The notes beneath the pieces were generated by a model. The model searched no databases. It worked only from the letters and a program-made list of their open reading frames with translations, and was not told where the DNA came from. Below are positions 1-10,560 of a DNA stretch of 64,000 bases, in pieces (the stretch's first letter is position 1; every line of letters begins with the position of its first letter). This DNA is from Uranotaenia lowii (lineage: Eukaryota > Arthropoda > Insecta > Diptera > Culicidae). The DNA is taken from the NCBI RefSeq assembly GCF_029784155.1, contig NC_073691.1, forward strand, positions 87,427,361 to 87,491,360, given 5' to 3'. Made by a program: the position numbers and the translations under genes.

Positions 1-815
1 GTTGTGGTGCTATTTTAAGAAACTTCATTGGCAAATCATGCCAAACATCGATTGAACTGAGTCATTTTACTTGAAAATTAGCAATCCACATTACCAAAGT
101 CATAAGATTTTCATGTTTCAGCCTAATAAGACTTATCCCAGAGGCATTTAAATTAAATTATCTGAGAAATTTGATGAAATCTGAAAAAAAAATCTACAAT
201 CAAAAATTTAAACTGCAACATTGACAAACAAATCTGGATAAAAATCTGTGAAATTATGAATTTTTCATAATTTTTAAACCTTGCTCGATATCTCAATGCA
301 ATGAATTCAAACGGAACTTCAAATTAAAAAATAATAACCGTTTGTAGAAAAAAAATGAGGCTTCACTACCAAATTTATATAAATTGGAAACAAACTTTTC
401 AAAAATGGGCACAGAAAAAAATCGCTATGGTTAAGCGCCATGAAACTTTTAAATGGAAGTGATGACGAAAAATACCACCGCATTTGTTCGAACAAAAACA
501 GGCTATTCTCAGAAAACGATTCAAATCTTTTTACGAACCATAGAAAGACTTTCAACTTTCTTTGTTTTTAATAAATAAAAGGGAAGCAAATGATTTCAAT
601 TCAATTCAAACATTATGGATCTCTAATCAAGATTAGTGATTATTCAATTTCGGCTAGTCTAATCACCTTATATTTAAAAAAAAAATGTTCATATAAGTAG
701 GTACAAGAATTCATTTTATTTATCCTTTTTTCATTTTTACTTTTGGTAAAAAATTTGTCATTATAGAAAAAATATGTAAAGCTTTGCAAACTATTTTTAC
801 CTAAATATTGTTTTT
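1..815. other. AT-rich non-coding stretch
   Basis: Only short spurious reading frames are present and I see no recognisable element. It may be the interior of the hAT-type element whose end lies at 819-882, because the other end of that element is not in the window. Confidence 0.5.
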
Positions 816-818
816 ATT

Positions 819-882
819 GCGGCCCGCTGAAAGAATTTCAAATCAAAAGTGGCCCGTTGCTTCAAAAGGTTGCTCACCCCTG
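819..882 (-). mobile_element. Terminus of a hAT-like element
   Basis: Read on the minus strand the sequence starts CAGGGGTGAGCAACC and continues with GGGCCAC and GCGGGCCGC blocks, a common form of hAT terminal sequence. It stops exactly where the dispersed repeat of 883-1408 begins at GTTTAACC. The two other copies of that repeat (5214 and 8755) run on without a break at this point, which shows that the hAT end marks an insertion into the repeat. The partner end and the 8-bp duplication must lie left of the window or have been lost. Confidence 0.5.
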
Positions 883-1408
883 GTTTAACCTATGTTCGGT
901 TAACGTACAAGGTACGTCAGGGAAATCTCGATAGGTAGTTAATTGGGTGAATAGAGGTAAACAAGCAATAAATTCCTTCAATATTTTCTAAATGAAATAA
1001 TTTAATTTTCTAGATTGCAAAGATTCTCTTCCAAACGTTTGTGTAAATAAGCAATCCTTTTTGAAAAAATGGGCTGCTTTCATAAATTCTATTGAATTCC
1101 TCATTATTTTCTATTTCATTTGTGAAATCTGTGTGAGGATATTTGTGTTTTTCTTGATTGATACCTCTTCCTCAAGTTTTTCTGGATTTTAATTTAAGTA
1201 TGTTTATTGACACATGCGGCGAGATGAAATGCTTGGTAGAGAAATTTGTAACGGATTGAAGAACAGGCGGATAGGCAAGCATCAGATGAGCTTTAAAGGA
1301 TAAAGTTTGGATAGGTGTTGAAAATTGTAAGTCTAGGGCATTTTGTATTGGAAAGCATGAACGTGTGGTGGTACGCCTTTGCCGTACAACAGACTACTCT
1401 GTATAAAT
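883..1408. repeat. Dispersed repeat, copy A
   Basis: It shares long blocks in the same orientation with 5214-5753 and 8755-9535, for example GTTTAACCTATGTTCGGTTA at its left edge and a block ending ACAACAGACTACTCTGTATA at its right edge. It is cut on the left by the hAT terminus and on the right by a Tc1 element. It has no coding potential. Its class is unknown to me. Confidence 0.75.
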
Positions 1409-1558
1409 GGTGATACGGTCAAAATTTGGTCAATATCAACTTGACGTATTTCTTTCAATTTTGCATTTAAAAAACATGAACACCCCTCATTTTGAAGGTG
1501 CGTGTGTGTAGAATGTTGCTCCTATTTTGATTTTGGAATTCACTCTTCAGTTGTCAAA

Positions 1559-3233
1559 ATGCCTTCCAAGGAAGAAGAGCAGCGTATCAAAATTTTGCTC
1601 GCGCATCGCGAAAATCCGAGCTACTCGCACGCAAAGCTGGCAAAATCGCTGAAAGTTGCCAAATCAACCGTTACAAATGTGATTGAAGTGTTTGGGGAAC
1701 ATTTGTCGACAGCCAGGAAGTCTGGATCGGGGGGAAATCCAAAACCGGAAGCCGCTGAGACGACAAAGAGAGTTACCGGCAGTTTCAAGCGAAACCCTAA
1801 CCTCTCTCTCCGAGATGCCGCAAATAAGCTGGGTGTATCGTCTACAACCGTGCATCGAGCCAAAAAACGAGCCGGACTATCGATTTACAAGAAGGTAGTG
1901 ACTCCAAATCGCGAAGATAAACAAAATACGACGGCCAAAGCGCGATTTCGGAGGCTGTACACGACGATGCTGACGAAGTTTGACTGCGTGGTAATGGACG
2001 ACGAAACCTACGTCAAAGCTGACTTCCTGGACAGGAGTTTTACACGGCAAAAGGAAGAGGAAAGGTAGCAGATATTTTCAAACACATGAAACTGTCGAAG
2101 TTCGCGAAGAAATATCTGGTTTGGCAAGCCATCTGTACCTGTGGCTTGAAAAGCAGCATTTTCATAGCTTCCGGGACTGTCAACCAAGAAATTTACGTGA
2201 AAGAGTGTTTGAATTAGGGTTACCAGATCCCTTAACACCAAAAAGAGTACATTGAGATCATTTACCCAAAAAGTTAGAAGAAATGATATAACTCCGGTTG
2301 TATGAGCTCCCAGTCATCAGGTTGATACGAGATCCATTCAATAATCGAACTTTGCTCCCGAATGGTACGCAAAACAGAAGGAAAATGATGTACAGCAGGA
2401 TGATAAGGAAGCAACTGTCTTGTCAACTGAGCTATATTACAAGCCCTTGTTGAGGTTATGCAAATGTTGGATTATTCGAGAGATGCCAAAATTTAGATGT
2501 TATGTTGACAAACCAAAAAAAAAACATTATAAAACAATCCATTTCAAAAAGAAGTTTTTTTTATTGACGCGTACATTTACTTTACAATCGTTATTTGAGA
2601 TATGACAAAAATGCCAGAACGCTGGTAAAGTGTCCAAAATAAAACCTAAAAAAATATTCGAGATTTGTGCGCATTTCAGCATATTACCTAAATTGTGTAC
2701 ATATTGATTACTATTTGCATACACAAAGGCGCTTATCGCGCACACTGCTTTTAACAACTAAAAATGCATATTCATGGAAACAAGATGATAAAGTAATTTG
2801 TTGTAAGTCGTATTCCTTTCGTAGTTTTAGCATAAGATGTGAAACAACCTTAAAAAATAGAAGAAGTTCGTAGGTTTTTCAGATCAAATGTCTTTAAACA
2901 AAAAAAAAAGTACATTTGGTAAAATTTCACAAAAAGAAGAGTACGCCCATTTCACGACCGAAAAAGAGTACATGTACTCTTAAAAGAGTACGTATGGTAA
3001 CCCTAGTTTGAATAAACGTCTGCTGCCTTTCCTGAAGAAACACGGTTGTTCCGTACTATTTTGCTGCTAAGGACGAGCAGCAGTTCAAGGCAAACTGGCT
3101 TTCTGCGGCGAAGAAGGTGGACAAGGTGGCTGTACAAAATCTGATGGCAGGGGTTAAGCGTAAGGCCCGGCAATTCGGATTTGGAAAAGCGGAAGCCTTA
3201 TTGAATATTTTTCCAGAATTTTATACTAATTAA
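1559..3233 (+). pseudogene. Tc1-type transposase, broken
   Basis: The family cuts and pastes DNA between terminal inverted repeats in the nucleus. The protein starts at the ATG at 1559 (MPSKEEEQ); an open frame continues 19 codons further upstream without a better start. Residues ~5-115 hold two helix-turn-helix regions (AKLAKSLKVAKSTVTNV and NKLGVSSTTVHRAKKRA). The first catalytic Asp is in CVVMDDETY near 1990. One lost base at ~2030 shifts the frame and gives a stop at 2066-2068. The next frame carries the conserved block up to VYVKECL-like codons at ~2205, where the MITE 2215-3005 intrudes. After the MITE a short block resumes, but the part with the second Asp and the Glu is deleted at ~3066, and only the C-terminal tail up to the TAA at 3231-3233 remains. 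It cannot be active. Confidence 0.85.
2207..3013. mobile_element. Non-autonomous hAT-type MITE with 8-bp target duplication
   Basis: The 791-bp element at 2215-3005 is flanked by the direct repeat GTTTGAAT (2207-2214 and 3006-3013). Its ends are the inverted repeats TAGGGTTACCA and TGGTAACCCTA. An 8-bp duplication with CAGGGTT-like ends is the hAT signature. The inside has repeated AAAAGAGTAC motifs near both ends and no transposase. It splits the Tc1 transposase codons, so it inserted after that element. Confidence 0.9.
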
Positions 3234-3324
3234 ACTTGAAAAAGAAATTTAATTTGAGTTTTTCAATAAACGATTTCACCGATTTCCACGCGTTTTACCT
3301 TGACCAAATTTTGACCGTATCACC

Positions 3325-3779
3325 CCTTTTTTTTATTAAAACAGTTGATAAATCTAGTAAAAGCAGATTCCTCACGGTGCGTATTCAAATGGGGAAACCA
3401 TGCTGAACACTGCGCGACAGACGCAGCTTAGGGATCTACCCTGGCTTTCACGCTGACCTAGGGAGCCCCGGCAGACCTAGACCAATGCTTTTAAAAAGGA
3501 CATCCCTTTCACCGGTAAGGTCGATAAATAAAATAACATACACATATCTTTTTCTGTTCCTTCGATTTGCATTTTTCCAGGAGATCGTAGTACCTCACCA
3601 CGACGTTTTTAATGGTTAGAACCCTCTTGGCTTAAATTTCTTCGGAAACGGATTTAGTTCAACCGACAGTTGAACTAGCTCTGCCATTAATTTCCCGTCC
3701 CAACTATTCAACTTGTTCTGCTCTCCCTTTTTTTTCCACACCCTTACAACAATACGGATTTGACGTTAGAGTTGAAGAT
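3325..3779. other. Non-coding stretch with one dispersed-repeat block
   Basis: A block at ~3490-3530 (GGACATCCCTTTCACCGGTA) also occurs at ~4684-4718 and, inverted, at ~20296-20322. Nothing else is recognisable. Confidence 0.4.
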
Positions 3780-3982
3780 TCGGGTTGTCGTTCGTTGAAG
3801 GATCTGGCGTAATCTGGCTACCAAGATACTGGAAGCACTCCACTTTCTCAACTTGTTGCTCAGCTACCACGAAATTGGAACGATTTTCTGTGTTGATTTC
3901 CATCGGCTTGGTCTTTCCGAAATCGAATTTGAGAGCTGCTGCCTTGGAGCTTTGGAAATTAGCTCAGAAATATTCGTATTTT
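3780..3982 (-). pseudogene. Non-LTR reverse transcriptase fragment
   Basis: The minus strand, read from about 3960 down, gives an uninterrupted stretch with the blocks FDFGKTKPMEIN and VEKVECFQYLGSQI. The latter is the conserved block that follows the catalytic FADD region in RTE/CR1-type non-LTR reverse transcriptases, where YLGS is typical. Only about 60 residues survive, with no upstream palm or downstream domain nearby, so this is a scrap of a dead element. The clade is uncertain. Confidence 0.6.
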
Positions 3983-4439
3983 CTCACTTTTTGGATTGAT
4001 TTTCTTGCTTAATAGTTAGAAAAAACTGCATATTCAGTTAGAAAAATGGTGATTAATCGGGAAAGCGCACTGCTCTTTTTGAAGTAAACGAATTTCAAAT
4101 TAATTTAGTTAGAAAAAAATGCATTGTTGTTTACGTGTCGGTCTACTATTTTATTTATCGACCATCATCAGAACTAGAAGTATTTTCAAGAATCCGACGG
4201 TGCGTAGCGTTAGGACTTCAAGATATTTCATAAAATTAAACGACTTTGGTCAAAAAGATGTAAAAACACGACATCATAGCATCGGTGGTAGGTCACTATC
4301 AGACTATCGACCGTACCAAGTCGCATCCAAACCCCGGATGTAACGAACGCGATGATAACAAACTGAGAAGACTATACATCGATCGATGAATATCTGAGTT
4401 AAAGGAAGCTTATCTAAGTGATCACATATCATCTTTTTG

Positions 4440-4720
4440 TTCGTTCGCATTGCAAGTTTTCCCGCTTGTGGCGCAAACCACGCTTGGCCTACTAATGTAT
4501 GGTAGCAGATGCAACTCTACCTGTATCTACCTCTTCATAGAAGTTGGCCCGTGAGGAACAAAAATTTGATATGTGATGATAATGCGTCTCAATAAAATTC
4601 TACCCGCTGATTTTCTCCATCTTTCATTTCATCGAACGTTCTATCCATCTATAAAATTTCATAATCTTAGATGTCCCTACTAAAAAAGACATCACTTTCA
4701 CCGATAAGGCCGATAAGTTA
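4440..4720. repeat. Dispersed repeat related to 20295-20445
   Basis: Two blocks match the region at 20.3-20.45 kb. The CTACTAATGTATGG to CTTCATAG block (about 4488-4540) matches in the same orientation. The block at 4631-4718 (GAACGTTCTATCCATCTATA to TTTCACCGATAAGG) matches in inverted orientation. That arrangement suggests a foldback MITE with inverted terminal arms. Confidence 0.5.
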
Positions 4721-5081
4721 AAGGTTGATAACATGAATTGTTATTTACTAAACGAAAATATGATGAAAATTAGAAAAGGGGATAAAGTAACCCCTTTCTC
4801 CCCTACGCATTAAGTTTGTTCGAATCCATTGAAGTTGAAAAGTGTTGCAGTTGACGGAACTCATTTCAATGGATTCAAAACGGCATTCAGTTGAGCCCCG
4901 CTTATCCGACGTAGTCGGATTCAACGTAGTCGAGCATAAACATACTCATGTGTTGCTTCCGTACATTTTCAATAGGCTTAATTTTCATAGCGCAGTATCG
5001 CAACATTTTCCGACTTTTCCTTTTTTTGAACGCAGTTTTACTGTTTTCAATTTGTGAAAAAGAAAAAAAAATCCTTATCCT
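4721..5081. other. Non-coding, MITE scraps
   Basis: It contains a GGGGATAAAGTAACCCCTTT block ending CTCCCCTA near 4806 and a pogo-like CCCCGCTTATCCGA motif near 4897. No complete element can be drawn. Confidence 0.35.
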
Positions 5082-5203
5082 TAGTTTGGCTTATCTTAGA
5101 AGTAGGAGTCTTGCGCTTTTTAGCACACACTTCTTTGGTGGTGTGACCTTTATCAACGCTTCTAGGTGTAATATCTTTCAAAGTTACAATTTTTTTTATC
5201 AAT
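5082..5203. repeat. ~120-bp direct repeat, left copy
   Basis: It starts TAGTTTGGCTTATC, contains a GTGTGACC...AACGCTTCTAGGTGT block and ends in a T-run followed by TATCA. The partner is 5754-5852. The two copies flank dispersed-repeat copy B. Confidence 0.65.
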
Positions 5204-5213
5204 AAATAACTGA

Positions 5214-5753
5214 TGATTCCCCTGTTGTTTCTAGAGCTTGAAATTCCTATTTTAACTTACCTTTCGAAATAAAATCGCCCACAAGTACACTGTCGACAGC
5301 GCCAATCGAATTGTTATCCGAAATAGCAGTTTTCATAATTCTGTTGCAGCTCTCTATCGGCTCGTTATTAGAACGGTTTAACCTATGTTCGGTTAACGTA
5401 CAAGGTACGTCAGGGAAATCTCGATAGGTAGTTAATTGGGTGAATAGAGAAAAATAAGAAATAGATTTCTTCAGTATTTTCAAAATTGAATAATTTAATT
5501 CTTTCATTTGTTCTAGATTGCAAAGATTGTATAACAAATCGTTTGTGTAAATAAGCAATCCTTTTTGAAAAAAATGGGCTGCTTTCATAAATTGTATTGA
5601 ATGCCTCATTATTTTCTATTTCATAAGAGAAATCTAACTCGTCGAAAACGTCGATAAAAATACATAAAAAAAAATTTGCGGAGATAAGAAAACTTAAAAT
5701 GGATTTTAATTAAAGTATGTTCATTGACATGTGCGGCGTAATGAAATGCTAGG
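5214..5753. repeat. Dispersed repeat, copy B
   Basis: It has the same order of blocks as copy C (8755-9535), starting at CCCTGTTGTTTCTAGAGCTT and including the GTTTAACCTATGTTCGGTTA block at ~5379. The block ending in ACAACAGACTACTC is absent here, so the copy is truncated on the right. It is non-coding. Confidence 0.75.
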
Positions 5754-5852
5754 TAGTTTGGCTGGCGCTTTTAAGCACATACGTCCTTGGTGGTGCGACC
5801 TTCTTAAACGCTTCTAGGTGTCACATCTTTTAGAGTTTCAATTTTTTATCAG
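5754..5852. repeat. ~120-bp direct repeat, right copy
   Basis: This is the partner of 5082-5203, sharing GGTGTGAC/GGTGCGAC and AACGCTTCTAGGTGT. It ends directly at the TA target site of the next MITE. Confidence 0.6.
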
Positions 5853-5854
5853 TA

Positions 5855-6829
5855 GGGGAGAGTGGGGATACTTGATCCCCTTTTCTTATTTTCACCATAT
5901 CTTTTTGGAAAAATTTAGCAACTCGCCGTCTTTGACATTTTCTGACAGCTTGTAACTTCAAGTTTCTATGCTTTAAAAATTAGAACGATACTTGAAGCCG
6001 TTGATGAACTAGAAGCATTTTCGTGGGAGTAAAAAAATTGCGATTTTTCTGAAGTTAGGGGAGATTTGATCCCCTATTGAAGGAGACTTGATCTTTTATT
6101 CAGGAAGCCTTAATCCTTGTAGAAAAATCAAACAAAACCCACAGATAGAATGTTAATTGACTTTTTTGGTCATGTTTGTTCTCATTTCACAATTTATAGC
6201 AGACATATGAAGAAAATTCTATAACTTTGTCTCAACGCTAATAACATTGCATACTTAAAGGCGCTAGTTTTTATAATTAAGAGAAAATTAATTATTTTTG
6301 CTCTTTTCTTCAGAAAATTGTTTGATAAATATTAGTTTTTGGATAAATATTAGTAATTTCGTTATCAGCAATCATAACGATCAATTCAGAAGAAGAATAT
6401 GCCGTTTGGAAGGGGGATCAATTGTACCCAACTCTAGGGGATCAATTGTACCCATAATCAACATTTTAGAAAACTTTTTCTGAAAAAAGTTGAGAGTTTT
6501 CAATTGCTTTGAAAATATGGCATTATGAAGTTCATGTTACGCTCGAACGATTGATACATTGGAACAAATATTTTTATCATAATTTTCCCATGTAAGGAAC
6601 ATTTTAAAGTGATGAAAAAAGATCTTCAAGTTACATTTTGTGAAATTTTTCAAACAAACCTCAATTACTCAAACAATTATTTTGTTAAAATGTTTGAAAC
6701 TACAAGCATTGTTATTTTGCTAATTTTGGCACATTTTTCTAGAACATTTGATCTTTGTAAGACATTCCAGATTCGAGATATAGCTAAAGAATCAAATATC
6801 CTCAGGGATCAAGTATCCTCATTCTCCCC
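5855..6829. mobile_element. 975-bp MITE with TA target duplication
   Basis: The ends are GGGGAGAGTGGGGATACTTG (5855) and, inverted on the right, GGGGAGAATGAGGATACTTG. TA flanks both sides (5853-5854 and 6830-6831). Internal repeats of GGGGATCAATTGTACCCA occur near 6410-6455. No transposase is present. TA duplication suggests mobilisation by a Tc1/mariner-type or similar transposase. Confidence 0.8.
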
Positions 6830-6904
6830 TATACTAGCTGATCCCGTACGAACTTCGTTTCGCTTTTAACTTTAAAGCTGATGATTTTCTATTTGGTTGG
6901 TAAT

Positions 6905-8722
6905 TGAGACGCATTTTCACGAAAAAAAAAGCTTAAAATACTAAACAGAATTTGCAAGCGACCTGTTTGCTTAACGGAAATTGAAGAAATTGATTGACCG
7001 TCGAAAAGAACACCCGTGTACGAGTTTTCATCTTTCTAAGATGCATAACAACGAAATTATGTCTAAATAATTTTAAAGCTAATTTGAACGCCCCTTTTTT
7101 GTCGTCTGATTTAAAATTTGAATTCATAATTCAATTGTCCGTTTTGTAAAACACCCATGAATGAGTTTTTGTCTCGATTTCATGCATAATTAAACAATTA
7201 TTGAAAAACCTTAAACAGTAAATGTGGACGACCCCTTTTTCTGTCGTCTAATAGAAAGTTTGTTATCAGGAATCGATCTCCTGCAAAACTCTTGTGTTAG
7301 AATTTTTGCCTCGATATGATGCCTAAAAACGTAGTAAATACAAAAAAATCGAAAATTTTATGGACGATACCTTATACTGATTCCTTGTCGAAATTTGACA
7401 CGTGAAATCAATTACATGTGCTGTAAAACTCCCATGTGCAAATTTTCATTATAATCCAATGTATTATCAAGACAATGGAGCTTATTCTGAGAGTCACGTG
7501 ACGTGATGTGCAAAATTTCACATCGTTGTGCCGACTCCAGAAAATACTGTAGGCTAGAAGTTTTAGTTCAAATGTCCTGTGATCGATTTTTGGAGCTCAT
7601 TCATACTCACGATTCTTCTCAAAAACATTTCCTGGGTCAGGATAAAGAAGTGAAATTATGTGAGTCACTTCACTCGACTCGCAGAATAACCCCCAATATA
7701 GAAGAAACAGTGAACGGACGACCATTTTTGCCGACCCCTGACTCGAGACTTGAAACCTGAAACAATTGAGCGTGCCTCAAAACTTCTATGTGGAAATTTT
7801 CATCTCAATAGGATGTATAATAACGTCAATACCGCAAAAACATGAAATAGTTTATATGGACGTGTCGTCCGCACACCTCCGAATAAAAATTTGACTATTG
7901 AATCAATTACTTGTTCCTTGAAACTCCCACGTACCAAGTTTTCATCCAATGTATTTAAGCATTAATATCGCAAAAATAGTTTTAGTAAGAACGACCCCTT
8001 TGGCCGACCCTTGACCCTGAATTTGAAACCTGGAATCGATTGATCATGCCTCAAAATACTTTTGTGAAAATTTTCATCAAAATCAAATCTATACTATCGC
8101 CAATATCGCAAAAACATTGAACAGTTGATATAGACGACACCTTTTGCCGACCCCTTCTACAAAATTTGATAACTGGAATCGATTGTTCGTTCCCTAAAAT
8201 AAACGTCGTCAAATTTTCATCTCAACCCAATGCATAATAACGCCAATACCGTAAAAACATTAAAAAGTTTATATGGACTTTTCCCGACCCCTGACCCAGA
8301 TTTTAATATCTCGTCCCTCAAAACACTCATGTGCAAATTTTTACATCAATCCATTGTATAATAACGTCAATACAGTAAAAACACTGAACAACTCATATGG
8401 ACGACCTCTTTTGCCAACCCCTGAGACAAAATTCAATACCTTGAATCAATTCCCCATGTCTCAAAACCTTCATGTGCAAATTTTTGTCATAATCCGACGA
8501 AAAATAACGTCAATATCGCGAAAACAAAATTTGTCTTGTATGGACGACCCTCTTCAGAAGGAGTCAACCGAAATTCTGAAAACATTTTTCATCATTCCTG
8601 GTCCCAATGAGCATCCATGCCAAATTTCAGCTCTCTAGCTCTAAAGACGGCTGAGCCTATAGAGGACAAACAAACAAACAAACCCACAGAAATTGCTTTT
8701 TATATACATACATAGATAACTG
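6905..8722 (+). repeat. ~140-bp degenerate tandem repeat with retroposon-like tail
   Basis: The block order TGGACGACC, TTTTGCCGACCCCTGA, GAATCGATTG, CTCAAAACTCCCATGTGCAA, TTTCATC, AATGTATAATAACG, AATATCGCAAAAACA recurs about every 137-143 bp. TGGACGAC-type blocks lie near 7224, 7361, 7714, 7857, 7989, 8133, 8274, 8398 and 8541. The right end reads CTCTAAAGACGGCTGAGCCT, then a (CAAA)n stretch and TTTTTATATACATACATAGAT. A similar tail closes the repeat at 47.7-47.87 kb. It is non-coding and resembles repeat families common in insect genomes. Confidence 0.65.
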
Positions 8723-8754
8723 CCTTTGATCTTGACGCTGATCTATTGGAAATT

Positions 8755-9535
8755 ACCCTGTTGTTTCTAGAGCTTGAAAATCCTATTTTAACTGAATTTT
8801 AGAAATAAAATGGTCCACACGTACACTGTCGATAGCGTCAATCGATTTGTTATCCGAAAAAGCAGTTTTCATAATTCTGTGGTACTCGTTATCGGTTGGT
8901 TATTAGAACGGTTTAACCTATGTTCGGTTAACGTACAAGGTACGTCAGAGAAATCTCGATGGGTAGTTAATTGAGTGAATAGAGGTAAATAAGCAATAAA
9001 TTTCTTCAGTATTTTCAAAATGGAATAATTTATTTCTTTCATTTGTTCTAGATTGCAAAAATTTTCTAACAGAACGTTTGTGTAAATAAGCAATCTTTTT
9101 AAAAAAAAACAAATTAGCTGCTTTTATAAATTGTATTGAATTCCTCATTATTTTCTATTGCATAAGTGAAATCTGTGTGAAAATATTTGTGTTTTCTATG
9201 ATTGATACCTTTTCCTTAGATTTTTCGGCCAGTTTAATCTAACTCGCCGAAAACGTCGATTAAAAAGATAAAAATATTGCGAAGATAAGATAACATGAAA
9301 TGGATTTTTATTTGGCGAGATGAAATGCTTAGTAGAGAAATTTGCAACGGATAGAAGAACAGGTGGATAGGCAAGCTTCAGATGAGCTTTGTAGGATTAA
9401 GTTTGGATAGGTGCTGAAACTGTAAGTCTGTTGTTGTAATTTGTATTGGAAAGCATGGAAGTGTGGTGGTACGCCTTTTCCGTACAACAGACTACTCTGT
9501 ATAGGAAGCGTGATCGACACATTCCTAAACACAGC
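8755..9535. repeat. Dispersed repeat, copy C (most complete)
   Basis: It carries every block seen in copies A and B, from CCCTGTTGTTTCTAGAGCTT on the left to CGTACAACAGACTACTCTGT near 9500. I found no terminal inverted repeat and no coding frame. Confidence 0.75.
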
Positions 9536-10439
9536 AGGTCAGTTGGATTGTGTCGGGCACAATCGGGCTCCCATTATAAAAAAAGCACTTATGTTTTCTT
9601 TTATTTTAATGTTTATATGTTAACATAATAGAAAACATGAACAAAGACAAGAATAATAATAATAATATCTTTTTTACTCTCCGGGATCAGACACAAGTTC
9701 TGGCTGTGGAAGTACGATTAGTGACTAGTGAGTTAATAGTGGAAAGATGGCTTGGAAATCGCGTAAGCTCGGACAACCGGAGCTCGGATCAGCGAGGATT
9801 AGCATTTCCAAGTTAAAACAAAATGCAAACCATTTAATATTTGGTCAGTGAAATTCAAATTTCGTCGAATGACATCATGACACGTATTGCAAAAACTAAT
9901 CGAAAAGTTTAAGAGTGTCATAAAAATCATAAACACCTCACCACCGAATCGGATCCCTCTTCTGTCGGAATAATTGTCTGGTTCAACCATATTTGATCCG
10001 CTCATTTCGGAACCGGTGATGATGAGGTCAGTTGCAAAGGATTCCGCGATGAGAACAGAAAGTTTAGGGAAAAGTGTTGGTGTTTTCCAGTAAGATGAAG
10101 CTCAACATTGTTGTTATTGTTTTGGCATGAATAAATCCATGAGATTTCTTTGCAAACATGAGAAGCTGTGAAACTGGAAGAGTGGTACATTTTAATTGAA
10201 TTTTTTCTGCTTTCCTCGTTTTTTATTATACCACAACGTGGGTTCGGATGGTGAGTTGGATTCATCTGAAAGTACTCGGGTACAGCAAATACAAAATACG
10301 AGCGCGCAAACAAAAAGCACCAGGTGTCGTAAAACGAGGAAATAAACATTCGTATGAAATGGTCACCCGCTACTGGCGAAAAACAACGGAAACGAGATGG
10401 AAGCGCACTCGGGAAGAAGTGAGAAAATATGCCAAACAC
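9536..10439. other. Non-coding stretch with a pogo-like remnant
   Basis: At ~9765-9805 the minus strand reads AATCCTCGCTGATCCGAGCT followed by TTGTCCGAGCTTACGCG, which resembles the subterminal part of the pogo-type end at 52,940. The rest shows no element and no convincing ORF. Confidence 0.35.
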
Positions 10440-10560
10440 TGACAGGGATGGGTGGAAAACTGTGAAAAATAACGGCGGGTATTCGAACCGGCACAATTCA
10501 CGGTCAGGTCCAGATGTTTTACATCTTAATTTTTATCGGACTCGTTTGCCAAGGATGGGG
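10440..10560 (-). repeat. Possible tRNA-derived SINE segment
   Basis: On the minus strand a GCCGGTTCGAATACCCG block fits a pol III B box. A related segment, TGCCTGGATCGAATACCCG, lies on the minus strand near 39,970. No clear A box or poly-A tail can be drawn. Confidence 0.3.

Larger units (their letters stand above)
1409..3324 (+). mobile_element. Tc1/mariner (DD37E-like) element, defective
   Basis: Perfect 25-bp terminal inverted repeats lie at 1409-1433 (starting GGTGATACGGTCAAAATTTG) and 3300-3324. Between them is a decayed Tc1-type transposase on the plus strand, interrupted by a hAT-type MITE. A TA is near the left end (1402-1403), but the exact target duplication is blurred by a T-run on the right. 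The element sits in the dispersed repeat at 883-1408, so it is younger than that repeat. Superfamily identity comes from the MDDETYVKADF block and two N-terminal helix-turn-helix regions. Confidence 0.85.

Noticed and set aside
10002..10496. 164-codon minus-strand frame
   Set aside because: No domain, no splice or promoter support, and it overlaps a possible SINE segment.
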